Shown piece after piece: positions 1-8,378 of a DNA stretch of 64,000 bases (position 1 is its first letter; every line of letters begins with the position of its first letter). Under the pieces are notes generated by a model that was not told where the DNA came from, ran no database searches, and was given only the letters and a program-made list of their open reading frames with translations. Location: NCBI GenBank assembly GCA_900095835.1, contig LT608321.1, positions 1,988,052-2,052,051 of the forward strand. The letters run 5' to 3'. The translations under genes and the position numbers were made by a program. This stretch comes from Ihuprevotella massiliensis. GTDB taxonomy: Bacteria; Bacteroidota; Bacteroidia; Bacteroidales; Bacteroidaceae.

Positions 1-120
1 GGGAGAAAATCGAAAAAACGTCGGACTTTTTCCAAATTTTCTCGGAGATTTTTTGAAAAACGTCGGAGATTTTTGAGAGAACGTTGGAGGTTTTCTTTTA
101 TCATCTCCGATATCATAGGA
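1..120. repeat. Degenerate ~21-bp repeat array (reaches window edge)
   Basis: Several imperfect copies of a short unit with the core GAAAAACGTCGGAGA are seen, separated by T-rich stretches. Read on the other strand the unit resembles CTCCCACGTTTTTCGGAAAA, the building block of the tandem array at 37981-38169, so both arrays belong to one repeat family. The array probably continues upstream of base 1. No coding function is visible. Confidence 0.6.
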
Positions 121-284
121 TGAGGGGTGGAGTAGTGTTGGATCTTTTCCTGAGTAGTCTACCAACTTTTCCATATTTTAGCCCACCACTTCCAGTTCTT
201 CATGACGCATCTGCAAGAGTCTCCTTCATTGCTGTGACGAAAGGGCAGGGATGAAATGTTTTTTTACGATTTATCCCCCTCTCT

Positions 285-570
285 CGCGCGTGCGCGCGCA
301 CGCGCACATCAGAGAGTTTGCACTTTTTGCTTTCACAACCTTCACGGAAATCCTTGCAATCGACAGTAATTGAGTGGGTTATAGCGCTTTTTAGCCAGTT
401 TCTGAGGGTGGAGTCTTTTTTTGCTTGGAGAGCATCGCTGATTTATTTGTTAAAATATGTCCGAAATATATGCGTATTTATATGTTTGTCAGAAGGTTAC
501 AAAGAAATCTGTGAAGGTTGTGAAAGCAAAAAGTCGAAAATTGCTATACATGCGCGCGTATGCGCGCGCG
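285..570. repeat. Inverted-repeat element, copy A, with CG-alternating outer tracts
   Basis: Two arms face each other. The left arm has an alternating CG/TG tract at 285-307, then a 27-bp block at 321-347 containing GCTTTCACAACCTTCAC. The right arm has the inverted block at 509-534 and an alternating CG/TA tract at 551-570. About 160 bp of AT-rich DNA lies between. The same four-part layout recurs at 37601-38370. Arm similarity extends some 15 bp inward (consensus like AGATTTCTTTGTAA). The nature of the element is unknown: a MITE-like element, an invertible segment or paired small-RNA/terminator structures are all possible. Confidence 0.7.
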
Positions 571-632
571 AGGAGACTATTTGTATCGAAAACTTAATGA
601 TATGGAGTAATTGTTTTTCAGAGCGAAAACAA

Positions 633-660
633 AAACTCCCCCACCGGAGGTGGAGGAGTT
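633..660 (-). terminator. Rho-independent terminator for the metalloprotease gene
   Basis: On the minus strand a 12-bp stem (AACTCCTCCACC pairing with GGTGGGGGAGTT) with a short CCGG-type loop is followed by a T-rich run. It lies 37-64 nt beyond the stop codon of the metalloprotease gene at 697-3084, which fits a terminator for that transcript. Confidence 0.75.
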
Positions 661-696
661 GGGTAGAAATCGTGTCGATGGTAGCGACGTAATGAT

Positions 697-3084
697 TTAT
701 TTGCCCTCCATCGCGAGACGAATCTGGCGAGAGAGTTCGGCATAGTGTGCGCGTGTGGCAGCATCTTGAGGATGAGCGGCAGCAAGGCGCGACTGGATGC
801 GAGTGAGCAAGCTGGTCATGTAGGGACGACCATCGCCATCAGCTGTGGCTTTCCATCCCTTGATGAGACGCGTCACTGCTTGTTGTTGCACATATCTGCG
901 CCATGACCCCACGCGTTGAGGGGTAGTGGCTTCGCGGAAGAAGAGACGGAGCAAATCTTCCACATAGGCTGTGCCCGTATAGGCTTGGGCAGTGGGAGCA
1001 CCCGTGGCGTTGATTGCGATGTTATTGAACGTATTGGGAGCCACCAAATAGCTTACCGTCATGTCAGCCAAAGGACGAATGAGTTCTTGAGGCTTAGCGC
1101 TGAGGCGAGAAATGTAGGGTTCGCTGATCATCCATGTGGGGCATTGCAGCACGTTCTTGTCGAGCCAGGTAAGGGCGCGTTGTTGGCGTTCGCGAGTCAT
1201 GGTGGTAAAAATAGCACCACTTTGCTCTACGCTCTTGTATTCGCGGTGCACACCACCCACTTGTGCAAGTACGTGACCGATATAGCGACGATATTGACCG
1301 AACACTGCCTTGTAGCCTTCCGCGAGATTGTCGCCGAGGTTACCTTCTTCATACACCCATTCGGGGAGGCCCTTCACTACACGACGGAGATTTTTCAAAC
1401 CATAGTCCGAAGCCTTCATCACGTCGTCGCTCAAATCTTCGGTGAGTGCGAGGGGATCGTTATCGTGACCTTCACCACCAAACCACAAACGGCGGTTGCC
1501 AGTGATGGTCTTCACTGTGAGGTCATTGAGGATTTTGCGCTCTTCCTTCTCAGACTTCGCATTGGGGAAGTAGGAATATCCCCACTGGATTGCCCATTTG
1601 TCGTAGTCGTTGATACGTGGGAAGATGCCTTCCGAACTGATGTTGTCTTCGGGCTGTGCCACATAGTTGAAACGAGCATAGTCCATGATAGAAGAGGTGT
1701 GGCCGTGCTTTTCCACCCACGCCTTGTCGCGGAGTTTCTCTACTGGAGTAGCTGCACTGGCACCCATGTTGTGGCGCAAACCGAGGGTGTGTCCCACTTC
1801 GTGAGAAGAAACGAAACGGATGAGTTGTCCCATCAGTTCTTCGTCAAACTCTTGTTTGCGCGCGCGAGGATCGACAGCTCCAGCTTGCACCATATACCAG
1901 TCGTGCACCAACTTCATCACGTTGTGATACCAACCGATGTGGCTCTCGATGATTTCACCCGTGCGAGGGTCGTGCACGTTGGGACCATAGGCATTGGGAA
2001 TGGGCGATGCAAGATAGCGAATCACAGAGAAGCGTGCATCTTCAAGGCTCATGTCGGGACGATCTTTAGGCCATTCCTTGGCGATAATCGCATTTTTGAA
2101 ACCAGCCTGTTCGAAAGCCTTCTGCCAATCTTCCACACCAAGGATGAGATATTTCACCCATTGTTTGGGCGTAGCAGGGTCGATGTAGTAGACGATGGGC
2201 TTCTTGGGTTCTACCAATTCCCCACGTTTCATCTTTTCGATGTCCTCCTCCTTGGGTTCAAGACGCCAGCGTGCAATGACAGAACGGCGCTTCACCTGTT
2301 GTTGCTTGTCATTGAACTCCACAAAGTTATCAGTGAAATAACCCACACGGGGGTCGAAAGTGCGGCTGCGCATCAAATTTTCGGGCAACAACACGAACGA
2401 GGTATTCAAACGCAGCGTGACCAATCCCGTGACAGCGGCAGAAGGTATTTTGTTGGGCTTTGCGCTGAAGGTTTTCACCGTTTGGATTTCGGTGTTAATC
2501 GGGAAGGTCTTCACCGTGTCGATGTAGGACAAATCGCCACGAAGACCGCCGATATCGAATCCTGTTTTGCGATAGGTTTCAAGACTCGTCACCGGATTGT
2601 CGCCTTTCAAGAAATCGGTCACCTTGATGCGATATTGCTTGAGTTTGGAGGTAGAATCGGCGAGCGTTTCTTCGATTTTGAAGGCAGCGACAATGGGATT
2701 TTCTGCACTGGCTTCCACAGACTTCCAAATGCGCTGGGTGCTATCGGCGAGGGATTCAAACATTTCGGCACGCAAGAGGAGCTGATTGTTGTGGCGTTCC
2801 CACGTGAGCATCTTGCTGTTGGCGAGTTCTCCACCATAAACTTGTGCTCCGGCAGGGGTGCTGATGAAGCGTGTGGTCACCAACATAGGGCGACGGAGCA
2901 GACTGTCGGGGATGACAAAGAAGACATCGTCTTTTTCGCGTTGCACCCCGAAAAATCCTTTCGCAATGGGGGCTTTTTTCTCCACCTTAGCAGGAGGGGG
3001 CGTTTCTGTTTTCTTTTTGCGCGCTTGTGCAGGAGCGGCACAGAGTGTCAGTGCCAGCGGCAGAACATAGAGTAATTTGGACAT
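697..3084 (-). CDS. Secreted zinc-dependent metalloprotease (DUF5117/DUF5118/DUF4953 type)
   Basis: A 795-residue protein with an N-terminal signal peptide (about residues 1-21, ending ...APAQA). The zinc-binding signature HEVGHTLGLRH starts at His428, the HEXXHxxGxxH pattern of met-zincins; E429 would be the catalytic base and H438 the third ligand. Overall length and layout match the large Bacteroidetes family annotated as zinc-dependent metalloprotease with DUF5118, DUF5117 and a C-terminal DUF4953 domain. The substrate is unknown; action in the periplasm or outside the cell is inferred from the signal peptide. It appears monocistronic: a terminator follows, and a hairpin-containing gap precedes it. 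A 719-codon open frame on the opposite strand is a codon-bias shadow. Confidence 0.9.
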   Translation of the reverse strand: MSKLLYVLPLALTLCAAPAQARKKKTETPPPAKVEKKAPIAKGFFGVQREKDDVFFVIPDSLLRRPMLVTTRFISTPAGAQVYGGELANSKMLTWERHNNQLLLRAEMFESLADSTQRIWKSVEASAENPIVAAFKIEETLADSTSKLKQYRIKVTDFLKGDNPVTSLETYRKTGFDIGGLRGDLSYIDTVKTFPINTEIQTVKTFSAKPNKIPSAAVTGLVTLRLNTSFVLLPENLMRSRTFDPRVGYFTDNFVEFNDKQQQVKRRSVIARWRLEPKEEDIEKMKRGELVEPKKPIVYYIDPATPKQWVKYLILGVEDWQKAFEQAGFKNAIIAKEWPKDRPDMSLEDARFSVIRYLASPIPNAYGPNVHDPRTGEIIESHIGWYHNVMKLVHDWYMVQAGAVDPRARKQEFDEELMGQLIRFVSSHEVGHTLGLRHNMGASAATPVEKLRDKAWVEKHGHTSSIMDYARFNYVAQPEDNISSEGIFPRINDYDKWAIQWGYSYFPNAKSEKEERKILNDLTVKTITGNRRLWFGGEGHDNDPLALTEDLSDDVMKASDYGLKNLRRVVKGLPEWVYEEGNLGDNLAEGYKAVFGQYRRYIGHVLAQVGGVHREYKSVEQSGAIFTTMTRERQQRALTWLDKNVLQCPTWMISEPYISRLSAKPQELIRPLADMTVSYLVAPNTFNNIAINATGAPTAQAYTGTAYVEDLLRLFFREATTPQRVGSWRRYVQQQAVTRLIKGWKATADGDGRPYMTSLLTRIQSRLAAAHPQDAATRAHYAELSRQIRLAMEGK

Positions 3085-3095
3085 TAGGCTTTCGG

Positions 3096-3108
3096 GGGTC
3101 GCAGACCC
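3096..3108. repeat. GGGTC-GACCC palindrome module
   Basis: The short palindrome GGGTCGCAGACCC followed by a T run sits just upstream of the metalloprotease start. The same GGGTC(TGC/TGT/GCA)GACCC core recurs at 31147, 31861, 35741 and 35824, always outside genes. It looks like a dispersed repeat rather than a site specific to this gene. Confidence 0.45.
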
Positions 3109-3221
3109 TTTTTCTCACGGCGTGAAGCTGGGCTTGTTCCGTGGGGAGTTAGACATAAAAGTCATAGAGCATAGCAAGGTTTTAATGCCATGTAGACGCT
3201 CTATGTATAAACGCACGGAAT

Positions 3222-3252
3222 CGCATAGCCTGCCATGAAGGTAGGCTGTGCG
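3222..3252. other. Intergenic hairpin
   Basis: An imperfect inverted repeat (CGCATAGCCT ... AGGCTGTGCG around an ATGAAGG-type loop) lies between two minus-strand genes. There is no T run on the minus strand, so a classical terminator is not supported. It may be an mRNA-stabilising or regulatory structure; function unknown. Confidence 0.35.
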
Positions 3253-3353
3253 AGTTCACGTGATATAAGCTATGAAAAACAGCGAGAGATTTTTATTGAT
3301 ACTCTCGAAGTAGAGATATCCCTTCTCGAGAGGGTGGATGTAGCGGTGCGGGA

Positions 3354-4013
3354 TTAGCGCACGAACACCTTCTTGCCTCCTACGATGTAGAGACCTTGTG
3401 GGAGGGTGCTGGGCTCAAATTGTGTTTGCACCAAGCGACCGCTGAGGTCATAGACAGCCTTCTGGGCAAAAGAGGGGGCAGCCACGCGGTTCACGCTAGT
3501 AGGGGCATCGAAGATTTCAGTGACGTTGAACACGAAATCTCCCACTTCTTCTAAGAGTTGGAAACTACCTTTCCATATGTACCAAGCCTTGGGCTCGAGT
3601 TTGTGGAGCTTTTCCAAAACATCTTTACCAGCAGCTACGATGGAAGTGGCAGTGCCACCAGTGCTTTCGCCATCTTCGTTGGCCTTCTCGGCAGCAGCGT
3701 CTTCGCTAGGAAGTTCTCCATTACCATAGTCTTGAGAAGCTTCGCCGATGGCGAATACGAAATCGGAGGCTTGCACCTCGGCAGCGGCGGTTTTGCCGTC
3801 AGCACCGAAGCCGACAAAACGATCAACGATGTATAATTCTTCACCCTTTTCCATGAGTTCCATCCACTTAGCTTCGTTGGAGGTGAGTTCCATCACACTG
3901 TAGGGATTTTCTTTCGTACCATCACCAGTTTTTTTTGTGGTTTGAGCCGTTGCAGCGGTGGAAAGACTCACCAAAAGTGAGAGGAATAGCAATTTCAGAG
4001 TAGAGAGTTGCAT
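3354..4013 (-). CDS. Small secreted protein with DUF6359-like start and T9SS-like tail
   Basis: A 219-residue protein with a signal peptide (residues 1-23, ending TAATA-Q). Right after it is GDGTKENPYSVMEL, a motif typical of the N terminus of Bacteroidetes DUF6359-like (OB-fold-like) domains. The C terminus has VYDLSGRLVQ followed by LPQGLYIVGGKKVFVR, which matches the shape of type IX secretion C-terminal signals in Prevotella-like bacteria. The middle (residues 90-125) is Glu/Ala-rich and probably flexible. It is a paralogue of the next upstream gene at 4153-5178. Function unknown; export across the outer membrane is inferred from the tail and from porX at the window's end. Confidence 0.75.
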   Translation of the reverse strand: MQLSTLKLLFLSLLVSLSTAATAQTTKKTGDGTKENPYSVMELTSNEAKWMELMEKGEELYIVDRFVGFGADGKTAAAEVQASDFVFAIGEASQDYGNGELPSEDAAAEKANEDGESTGGTATSIVAAGKDVLEKLHKLEPKAWYIWKGSFQLLEEVGDFVFNVTEIFDAPTSVNRVAAPSFAQKAVYDLSGRLVQTQFEPSTLPQGLYIVGGKKVFVR

Positions 4014-4152
4014 AGGCTAAGAATGTTTTATGAGTGAATATGTGAATAATCTATTGGAAAAATAGAAGTACCAACTTCAATTTGCTGTACTGCAGGTGAC
4101 TTTCGTGCAGAGCTTACCTGATTTTGTGCACCATGTAGGAGAGCAAGTGGGG

Positions 4153-5178
4153 TTAGGGTAGCATCACCTTTTCTCTGTTGATGACATAGACGCCTTTGGG
4201 CAAAGTGTGAAGTTGTGCGGCTGTGCCTACCTTTCGTCCGTTGAGGTCGTAGATGTCGGTAGAAACGCTTGCACCAGATGCAGAAATCGTGCGCAGTGCG
4301 GTGAGCGTCTGACTGGTGAGAGGGATGAAATGGGTGTCTTCGAGCTGCAAAGTTTCCTTCAAAATTCCGATTTGCAGGGCATTGAGGGCTAAATAAACCT
4401 CGGTGGGACGTGCAAGGGTGAGTTGCTGCCCTTGATTTTCTCCTATCTCAAAGCCCACTTTGTCGTCGGTGGCAACAAATTTGTAGAACGTGCGGTTTTT
4501 GAGAGTCGGTTGAGTGGTACCTGCCTGCAAGATTGTGGAAGTTATCTTAATGTTGCTCGAGTGGCTGGTGAGTGTGACGTTATATGTACCGGGGGCTCCT
4601 TTCAATAGGAATTCGGTATAGCCATTGGGAGTCCCGGCAACTGTGGTTTGTGCTGGAAACTCAGCAGAAATGAACTTGCGCTCTTTGTTGGCAATGCGAG
4701 GAGCATAGAGTTTTATGCTGGGATTTCTCACTATAAAATTAGCTTTAGCGGCGAAAGCTCCAATGCCTTGTTTGCCGATGACAGCTTGGCAAGCACCATC
4801 GAGTTCTTCGGCTACGAAGATATAGTCCTTGTTTTCGTGAGCAAAATAGCCGTGCATCACCCAGTTGCTGGTGGCATCAGCCCATTGAAGTGCTTGGATG
4901 TAGTTGGTGCCACGAACGATGATTTGATGTTCGGCAGTGCCCACAAGGAAGTAGTCGCCTTCTTTATACTCAGCAGTCATCGTTTGTCGGCTATTTCCAA
5001 AACCGAGGAAGTCTGCTTTGAGGACAACTTCCTGCTGACTTTTGGCAAGCGCGTCACGCTGTTCGAAGGCTTCTTGCACAGTAAATGGTGAATTTAGTGT
5101 GCCGTTGCCTGCAAAAGTGGTGAGAGTTGAGAGGGCTATACCGACAAAAGTAAGGATTTTTCGGATAAAATGTTGCAT
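4153..5178 (-). CDS. Secreted protein with DUF6359-like start and T9SS-like tail
   Basis: A 341-residue protein with a signal peptide (residues 1-23, ending TTFA). The mature part opens with GNGTLNSPFTVQEAF, the same motif class as its smaller neighbour, and continues with an OB-like region (VLKADFLGFGN ... EYKEGDYFLVGT). A middle beta-rich region may be a second domain. The C terminus carries IYDLNGRKVG and LPKGVYVINREKVMLP, a T9SS-like sorting tail. With the 3354-4013 gene it forms a tandem paralogous pair separated by 139 bp. No enzymatic motif is seen; function unknown. Confidence 0.78.
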   Translation of the reverse strand: MQHFIRKILTFVGIALSTLTTFAGNGTLNSPFTVQEAFEQRDALAKSQQEVVLKADFLGFGNSRQTMTAEYKEGDYFLVGTAEHQIIVRGTNYIQALQWADATSNWVMHGYFAHENKDYIFVAEELDGACQAVIGKQGIGAFAAKANFIVRNPSIKLYAPRIANKERKFISAEFPAQTTVAGTPNGYTEFLLKGAPGTYNVTLTSHSSNIKITSTILQAGTTQPTLKNRTFYKFVATDDKVGFEIGENQGQQLTLARPTEVYLALNALQIGILKETLQLEDTHFIPLTSQTLTALRTISASGASVSTDIYDLNGRKVGTAAQLHTLPKGVYVINREKVMLP

Positions 5179-5353
5179 CTAATCGCTTTTTTGATAAATA
5201 AAATTGGAGTTTGTCTGTGAATTGTCTAGTCTGAGTTTGCAAAATGCAGCGTTTTTTCGTTCTCTACTCTGACAAAAAGAGGAGGAAAAAGAGGAGTTTT
5301 GTAGACAAATGCTTTACTTTTGAAGTTATCATTGATAAGTTGTCTGTAAAACT

Positions 5354-7090
5354 CTAATGAAGTAATCCTAAAGTGAAGGAAACAGAAGTTCCGTGTAGTG
5401 CGGTGCCGAACGCTGTGGCATATTCTCCCGTGATGCGTGCGAAAAGGCGCATCGATTGTTGGCGCACTTGCCAAGGAAAATCGTAGCGCGCACTCAGAGC
5501 AGCGCGACCGATGTGGCGCGCATCAATGTTTTGCTGAGCTTCCCATAAAGGTGAGAGGGGAGAAGTGGGATGTGTGAGATGGAGTTGATGGCGTAATGTG
5601 AACGACGCGCCAACTTCTGCACTTGTCCACCAACCTTTTGTCAGGAGTTTTCCCCCTTCTAACGTAATCAAAAGACGTTGCGTCTCGCGTGAGGAGGCGG
5701 AAAGGAGATAGCGTTGTTCGAAATTTTCATACCCCAACGACCATCCGTAGAAACCATCGAGTTGCTGATGGGTTAAGGAAGTGTTTCTCCAGGGAGAAGT
5801 GGTGTGAAGGGCGCGAAAATGAGTAAATGCGGCAAAGCGACTGTTTTGAAATCGCTTTTGCAAAGAAAGGAGAGTTTCGTAATGGCGCGACACTATTTTG
5901 GTCTGCGGATCAGTGGTGAGAGTGAGCGACTGGGTGTGTTCGTTGGTGTATCCGCGCTGCCAGAGCACTTCATTTTGGTCGACAAGCCACCAATTCCCCA
6001 AGCGTAATTTCCATAATTCGGAGATTTGAAGATTTTGCCCCTCAAACTCCGAGGGGGTGTAGCGGTTGTTGCCAACGGCTTCTTCGTGGGAGCGTTGGAA
6101 TCGCACAGAAAATAGGATGGCGGCTTTTTGAAACTCTCGACCAATATTGATTTCTCCTCCACCAGCATGTTCCACCCATTGGCGCATAAATCCCTGATAA
6201 GAACCAGCTCCCCCCGAGAGATGCTCCAAGCCGTGGAGGGTGTAGTAGTTCCATTGGGCATCTTGCTGCACACTGGTCACATTGTCTATCTTCTCTTTGC
6301 GACGTTCATACCACAATGTGGCTCCGATTTGTCCCCATCGTGGAGCATAAACCACCGCAGGTGCCAAGCGATAGTGCAAACTTCGGGCACGTGAGCGAGG
6401 ATCTTTGAGACGGGCTAAATCATTGACGGCATATTTCACACCCAATCCGAAGTTCCAAGGCTTTGACGAGCGAGTTGCCAAACGAAATTCGGTCTCCACA
6501 GTTTGCCCATCATAGCGACCGAGTTGTTCACTTCCAGCATTGAGGGGAGATTGTGGAAAAAAGGTTGTGTTGATGCCGACTGTAGTGGGAGAATTTGACA
6601 TCCCACGCACGATTTCGCCCTTGTTGTAGGGCGAAAAGGACGTAGCGAGAAGCGACAACTCTGTGGTATTGCTGCGATCGTTCCAAGCACGTTGGTCGTA
6701 GCGTGAGAGTCCATAGGTGAAACGTCCTTGTGCCACGAGCCACGATGCGATGGGTAGCTGCTGTTCTGCATAGAAAGCCCCTAATTGTTGGTTGCTGCCC
6801 TGCTGACTCGTGCGCAGGTCGCTGTGAGTTTTCCCGAAGGAAAAACCACTTTCTCCGCGTGCTACAAGAGGGAGAGGGTCGTGAGCGATTCCCGCTGCAT
6901 TGTGGGTGAGACTCCACAGCGAGAGTGCTTGCCACAACTGGCGTTGTGCAGCATCAAACTGCGACGTGCGTGCTGAGGAGTTCGCTTTGTGTGAAGCGAT
7001 GGTCGCTGCGGAAGGTGCGACAGCAGCACTATCCAGTGGAGTGGAGGCAGGATTCGCCAACGATATGCTGAAAAGGAGAGAGAGGATCAT
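5354..7090 (-). CDS. Outer-membrane beta-barrel protein, DUF6850-like
   Basis: A 578-residue protein with a signal peptide (MILSLLFSISLANPA). The sequence is made of alternating hydrophobic/polar strands rich in Tyr, Trp and Arg and ends ...SVSFTLGLLH with a C-terminal aromatic-type strand, as expected of an outer-membrane barrel. It is the last gene of a three-gene minus-strand operon, 6 bp after the lipoprotein gene. I recall that families annotated DUF6850 occur in Bacteroidales next to DUF4876 lipoproteins and TonB receptors; that order is seen here, and the family call rests mainly on that context. Probably assists uptake or export of the receptor's ligand; ligand unknown. Confidence 0.7.
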   Translation of the reverse strand: MILSLLFSISLANPASTPLDSAAVAPSAATIASHKANSSARTSQFDAAQRQLWQALSLWSLTHNAAGIAHDPLPLVARGESGFSFGKTHSDLRTSQQGSNQQLGAFYAEQQLPIASWLVAQGRFTYGLSRYDQRAWNDRSNTTELSLLATSFSPYNKGEIVRGMSNSPTTVGINTTFFPQSPLNAGSEQLGRYDGQTVETEFRLATRSSKPWNFGLGVKYAVNDLARLKDPRSRARSLHYRLAPAVVYAPRWGQIGATLWYERRKEKIDNVTSVQQDAQWNYYTLHGLEHLSGGAGSYQGFMRQWVEHAGGGEINIGREFQKAAILFSVRFQRSHEEAVGNNRYTPSEFEGQNLQISELWKLRLGNWWLVDQNEVLWQRGYTNEHTQSLTLTTDPQTKIVSRHYETLLSLQKRFQNSRFAAFTHFRALHTTSPWRNTSLTHQQLDGFYGWSLGYENFEQRYLLSASSRETQRLLITLEGGKLLTKGWWTSAEVGASFTLRHQLHLTHPTSPLSPLWEAQQNIDARHIGRAALSARYDFPWQVRQQSMRLFARITGEYATAFGTALHGTSVSFTLGLLH

Positions 7091-7096
7091 GGGAGA

Positions 7097-8371
7097 TTAT
7101 TGCATGAATTTACCAGGAGCCAGCGAAGTTGTCGTGCTGCAGTCGCTCGTGCTGTTGTTCGTGTCGAGAAGTTTGGTGCGTGTTTGTCCCTCCGTGGTGG
7201 GAGCTGCGCGACGATAAGTCACCTCACCATTCCATCCAGAAGCCGAAGAAATGTGGGTGTATCCGGCATCGATGGTAGGGTAAAGCCGTTTGCTCGACAT
7301 ATCTACACCATTGGTCGGTGAAAATTTGATGATGTCTACTCCATCCAATACCGCAGACACAGGCATTCGCAAGTATTCTTGACCACTGCTCTTGCCGTTA
7401 GCGTGAACTTTTGTCCATGAGGTTGCATCTTTGGCGCGAAAAATCACGATGCTTGTGGGACCACCTTGCACCAAGTTCATGCTCGACACCTGTGCCCAAC
7501 TGGTGAAAATGAGGGGCAAAGCAGGAGTGGAGGGATTGTTCACGGTGCGTCCTTGCGCGTCTTTCACCTCATAGTCGGCAGCACTGAGGTCATATTCTTG
7601 AGGAGCGTTGTTGTTGCGATGGTTGATAGCACTATTGACCACCAGTACGCTCGCGCCGGGAGCGAGCATTCTTCCATCTTCGGGGAAACGAAAAGCCTGT
7701 TTCAAATAGAGATACTCGGGGGTTACTCCTAGCGCATAGGCTGGCGTGCTGCTGCTTTCTAACAATCCAAAACCGAAGTCGGAGAGTCGGATGGGAGAGT
7801 CGGAGTTGTTGAAAAACTCTATAAACTTTCCTGCCGAATAGTTGCGATTGTTGGCATCCTTGCTACCCGAAGCATAGACCTTGCTCACCAACAACGTGGG
7901 CACTTGCGCCACGTGCGTGGTCAAAACGAGGTGATTGCGCGTTGCATCCACCACTTGTGCCGACAGGTTACCTCCTACCAGATAATCGTTTCCTGCCACA
8001 TCTTCGCCCGTGGCTTGGTGATAGTCGGCTGCACTCAACGTCCATGCTGTGGAGATGTTGTAGATGCCAGGAGTGAGGTTGGAAAATCGCGCCTTTCCTT
8101 GCTCGTCGGTGAGGGCACGGAGCGTATCGCTCTGGGTGATCAAAGCGACTGTGTGTCCAGTGTGTTGTGCGGTTTGACCGAAAGCTGTGGGTTGCTCCAC
8201 CGTCACCTCAAGTTCGACAGCTTGTGTAGCCCCATCGAAGGTGAGGCAACTGGCAAAAATGGTTGAGCAGCTCACAAGAAGTGTGCCAGACATAAAGAAG
8301 TGTACCATACGCATCCTAGCACCTGACTTTAGTGCTTGTGGAGGGTTGAGCGGAAAAGAGAAGAGCTTCAT
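7097..8371 (-). CDS. Surface lipoprotein, DUF4876-like
   Basis: The protein of about 424 residues is best started at 8371, 7 nt after the receptor stop codon; the longer open frame only reads back through the receptor gene in another phase. A lipobox is present near residues 25-40 (LLVSC or IFASC). Residues 50-150 form a CarboxypepD-like or Ig-like segment (VALITQSDTLRALTDEQGKA). The middle part (SKVYASGSKDANNRNYSAGK, EFFNNSDSPI) resembles lamin-tail-like folds assigned to DUF4876. It is co-transcribed with the TonB receptor and the barrel gene, suggesting a surface ligand-capture lipoprotein. The ligand cannot be read from sequence. Confidence 0.72.
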   Translation of the reverse strand: MKLFSFPLNPPQALKSGARMRMVHFFMSGTLLVSCSTIFASCLTFDGATQAVELEVTVEQPTAFGQTAQHTGHTVALITQSDTLRALTDEQGKARFSNLTPGIYNISTAWTLSAADYHQATGEDVAGNDYLVGGNLSAQVVDATRNHLVLTTHVAQVPTLLVSKVYASGSKDANNRNYSAGKFIEFFNNSDSPIRLSDFGFGLLESSSTPAYALGVTPEYLYLKQAFRFPEDGRMLAPGASVLVVNSAINHRNNNAPQEYDLSAADYEVKDAQGRTVNNPSTPALPLIFTSWAQVSSMNLVQGGPTSIVIFRAKDATSWTKVHANGKSSGQEYLRMPVSAVLDGVDIIKFSPTNGVDMSSKRLYPTIDAGYTHISSASGWNGEVTYRRAAPTTEGQTRTKLLDTNNSTSDCSTTTSLAPGKFMQ

Positions 8372-8378
8372 AAGCGAT

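Noticed and set aside
318-692. 124-codon frame containing KEICEGCESKK
   Set aside because: Translates the inverted-repeat arm; the similar peptide from 37591-37902 comes from copy B. It also runs through a terminator hairpin.
916-3075. 719-codon open frame on the plus strand opposite the metalloprotease
   Set aside because: It mirrors the real gene codon by codon, is rich in His/Val/Ile typical of antisense frames and has no promoter or motif.
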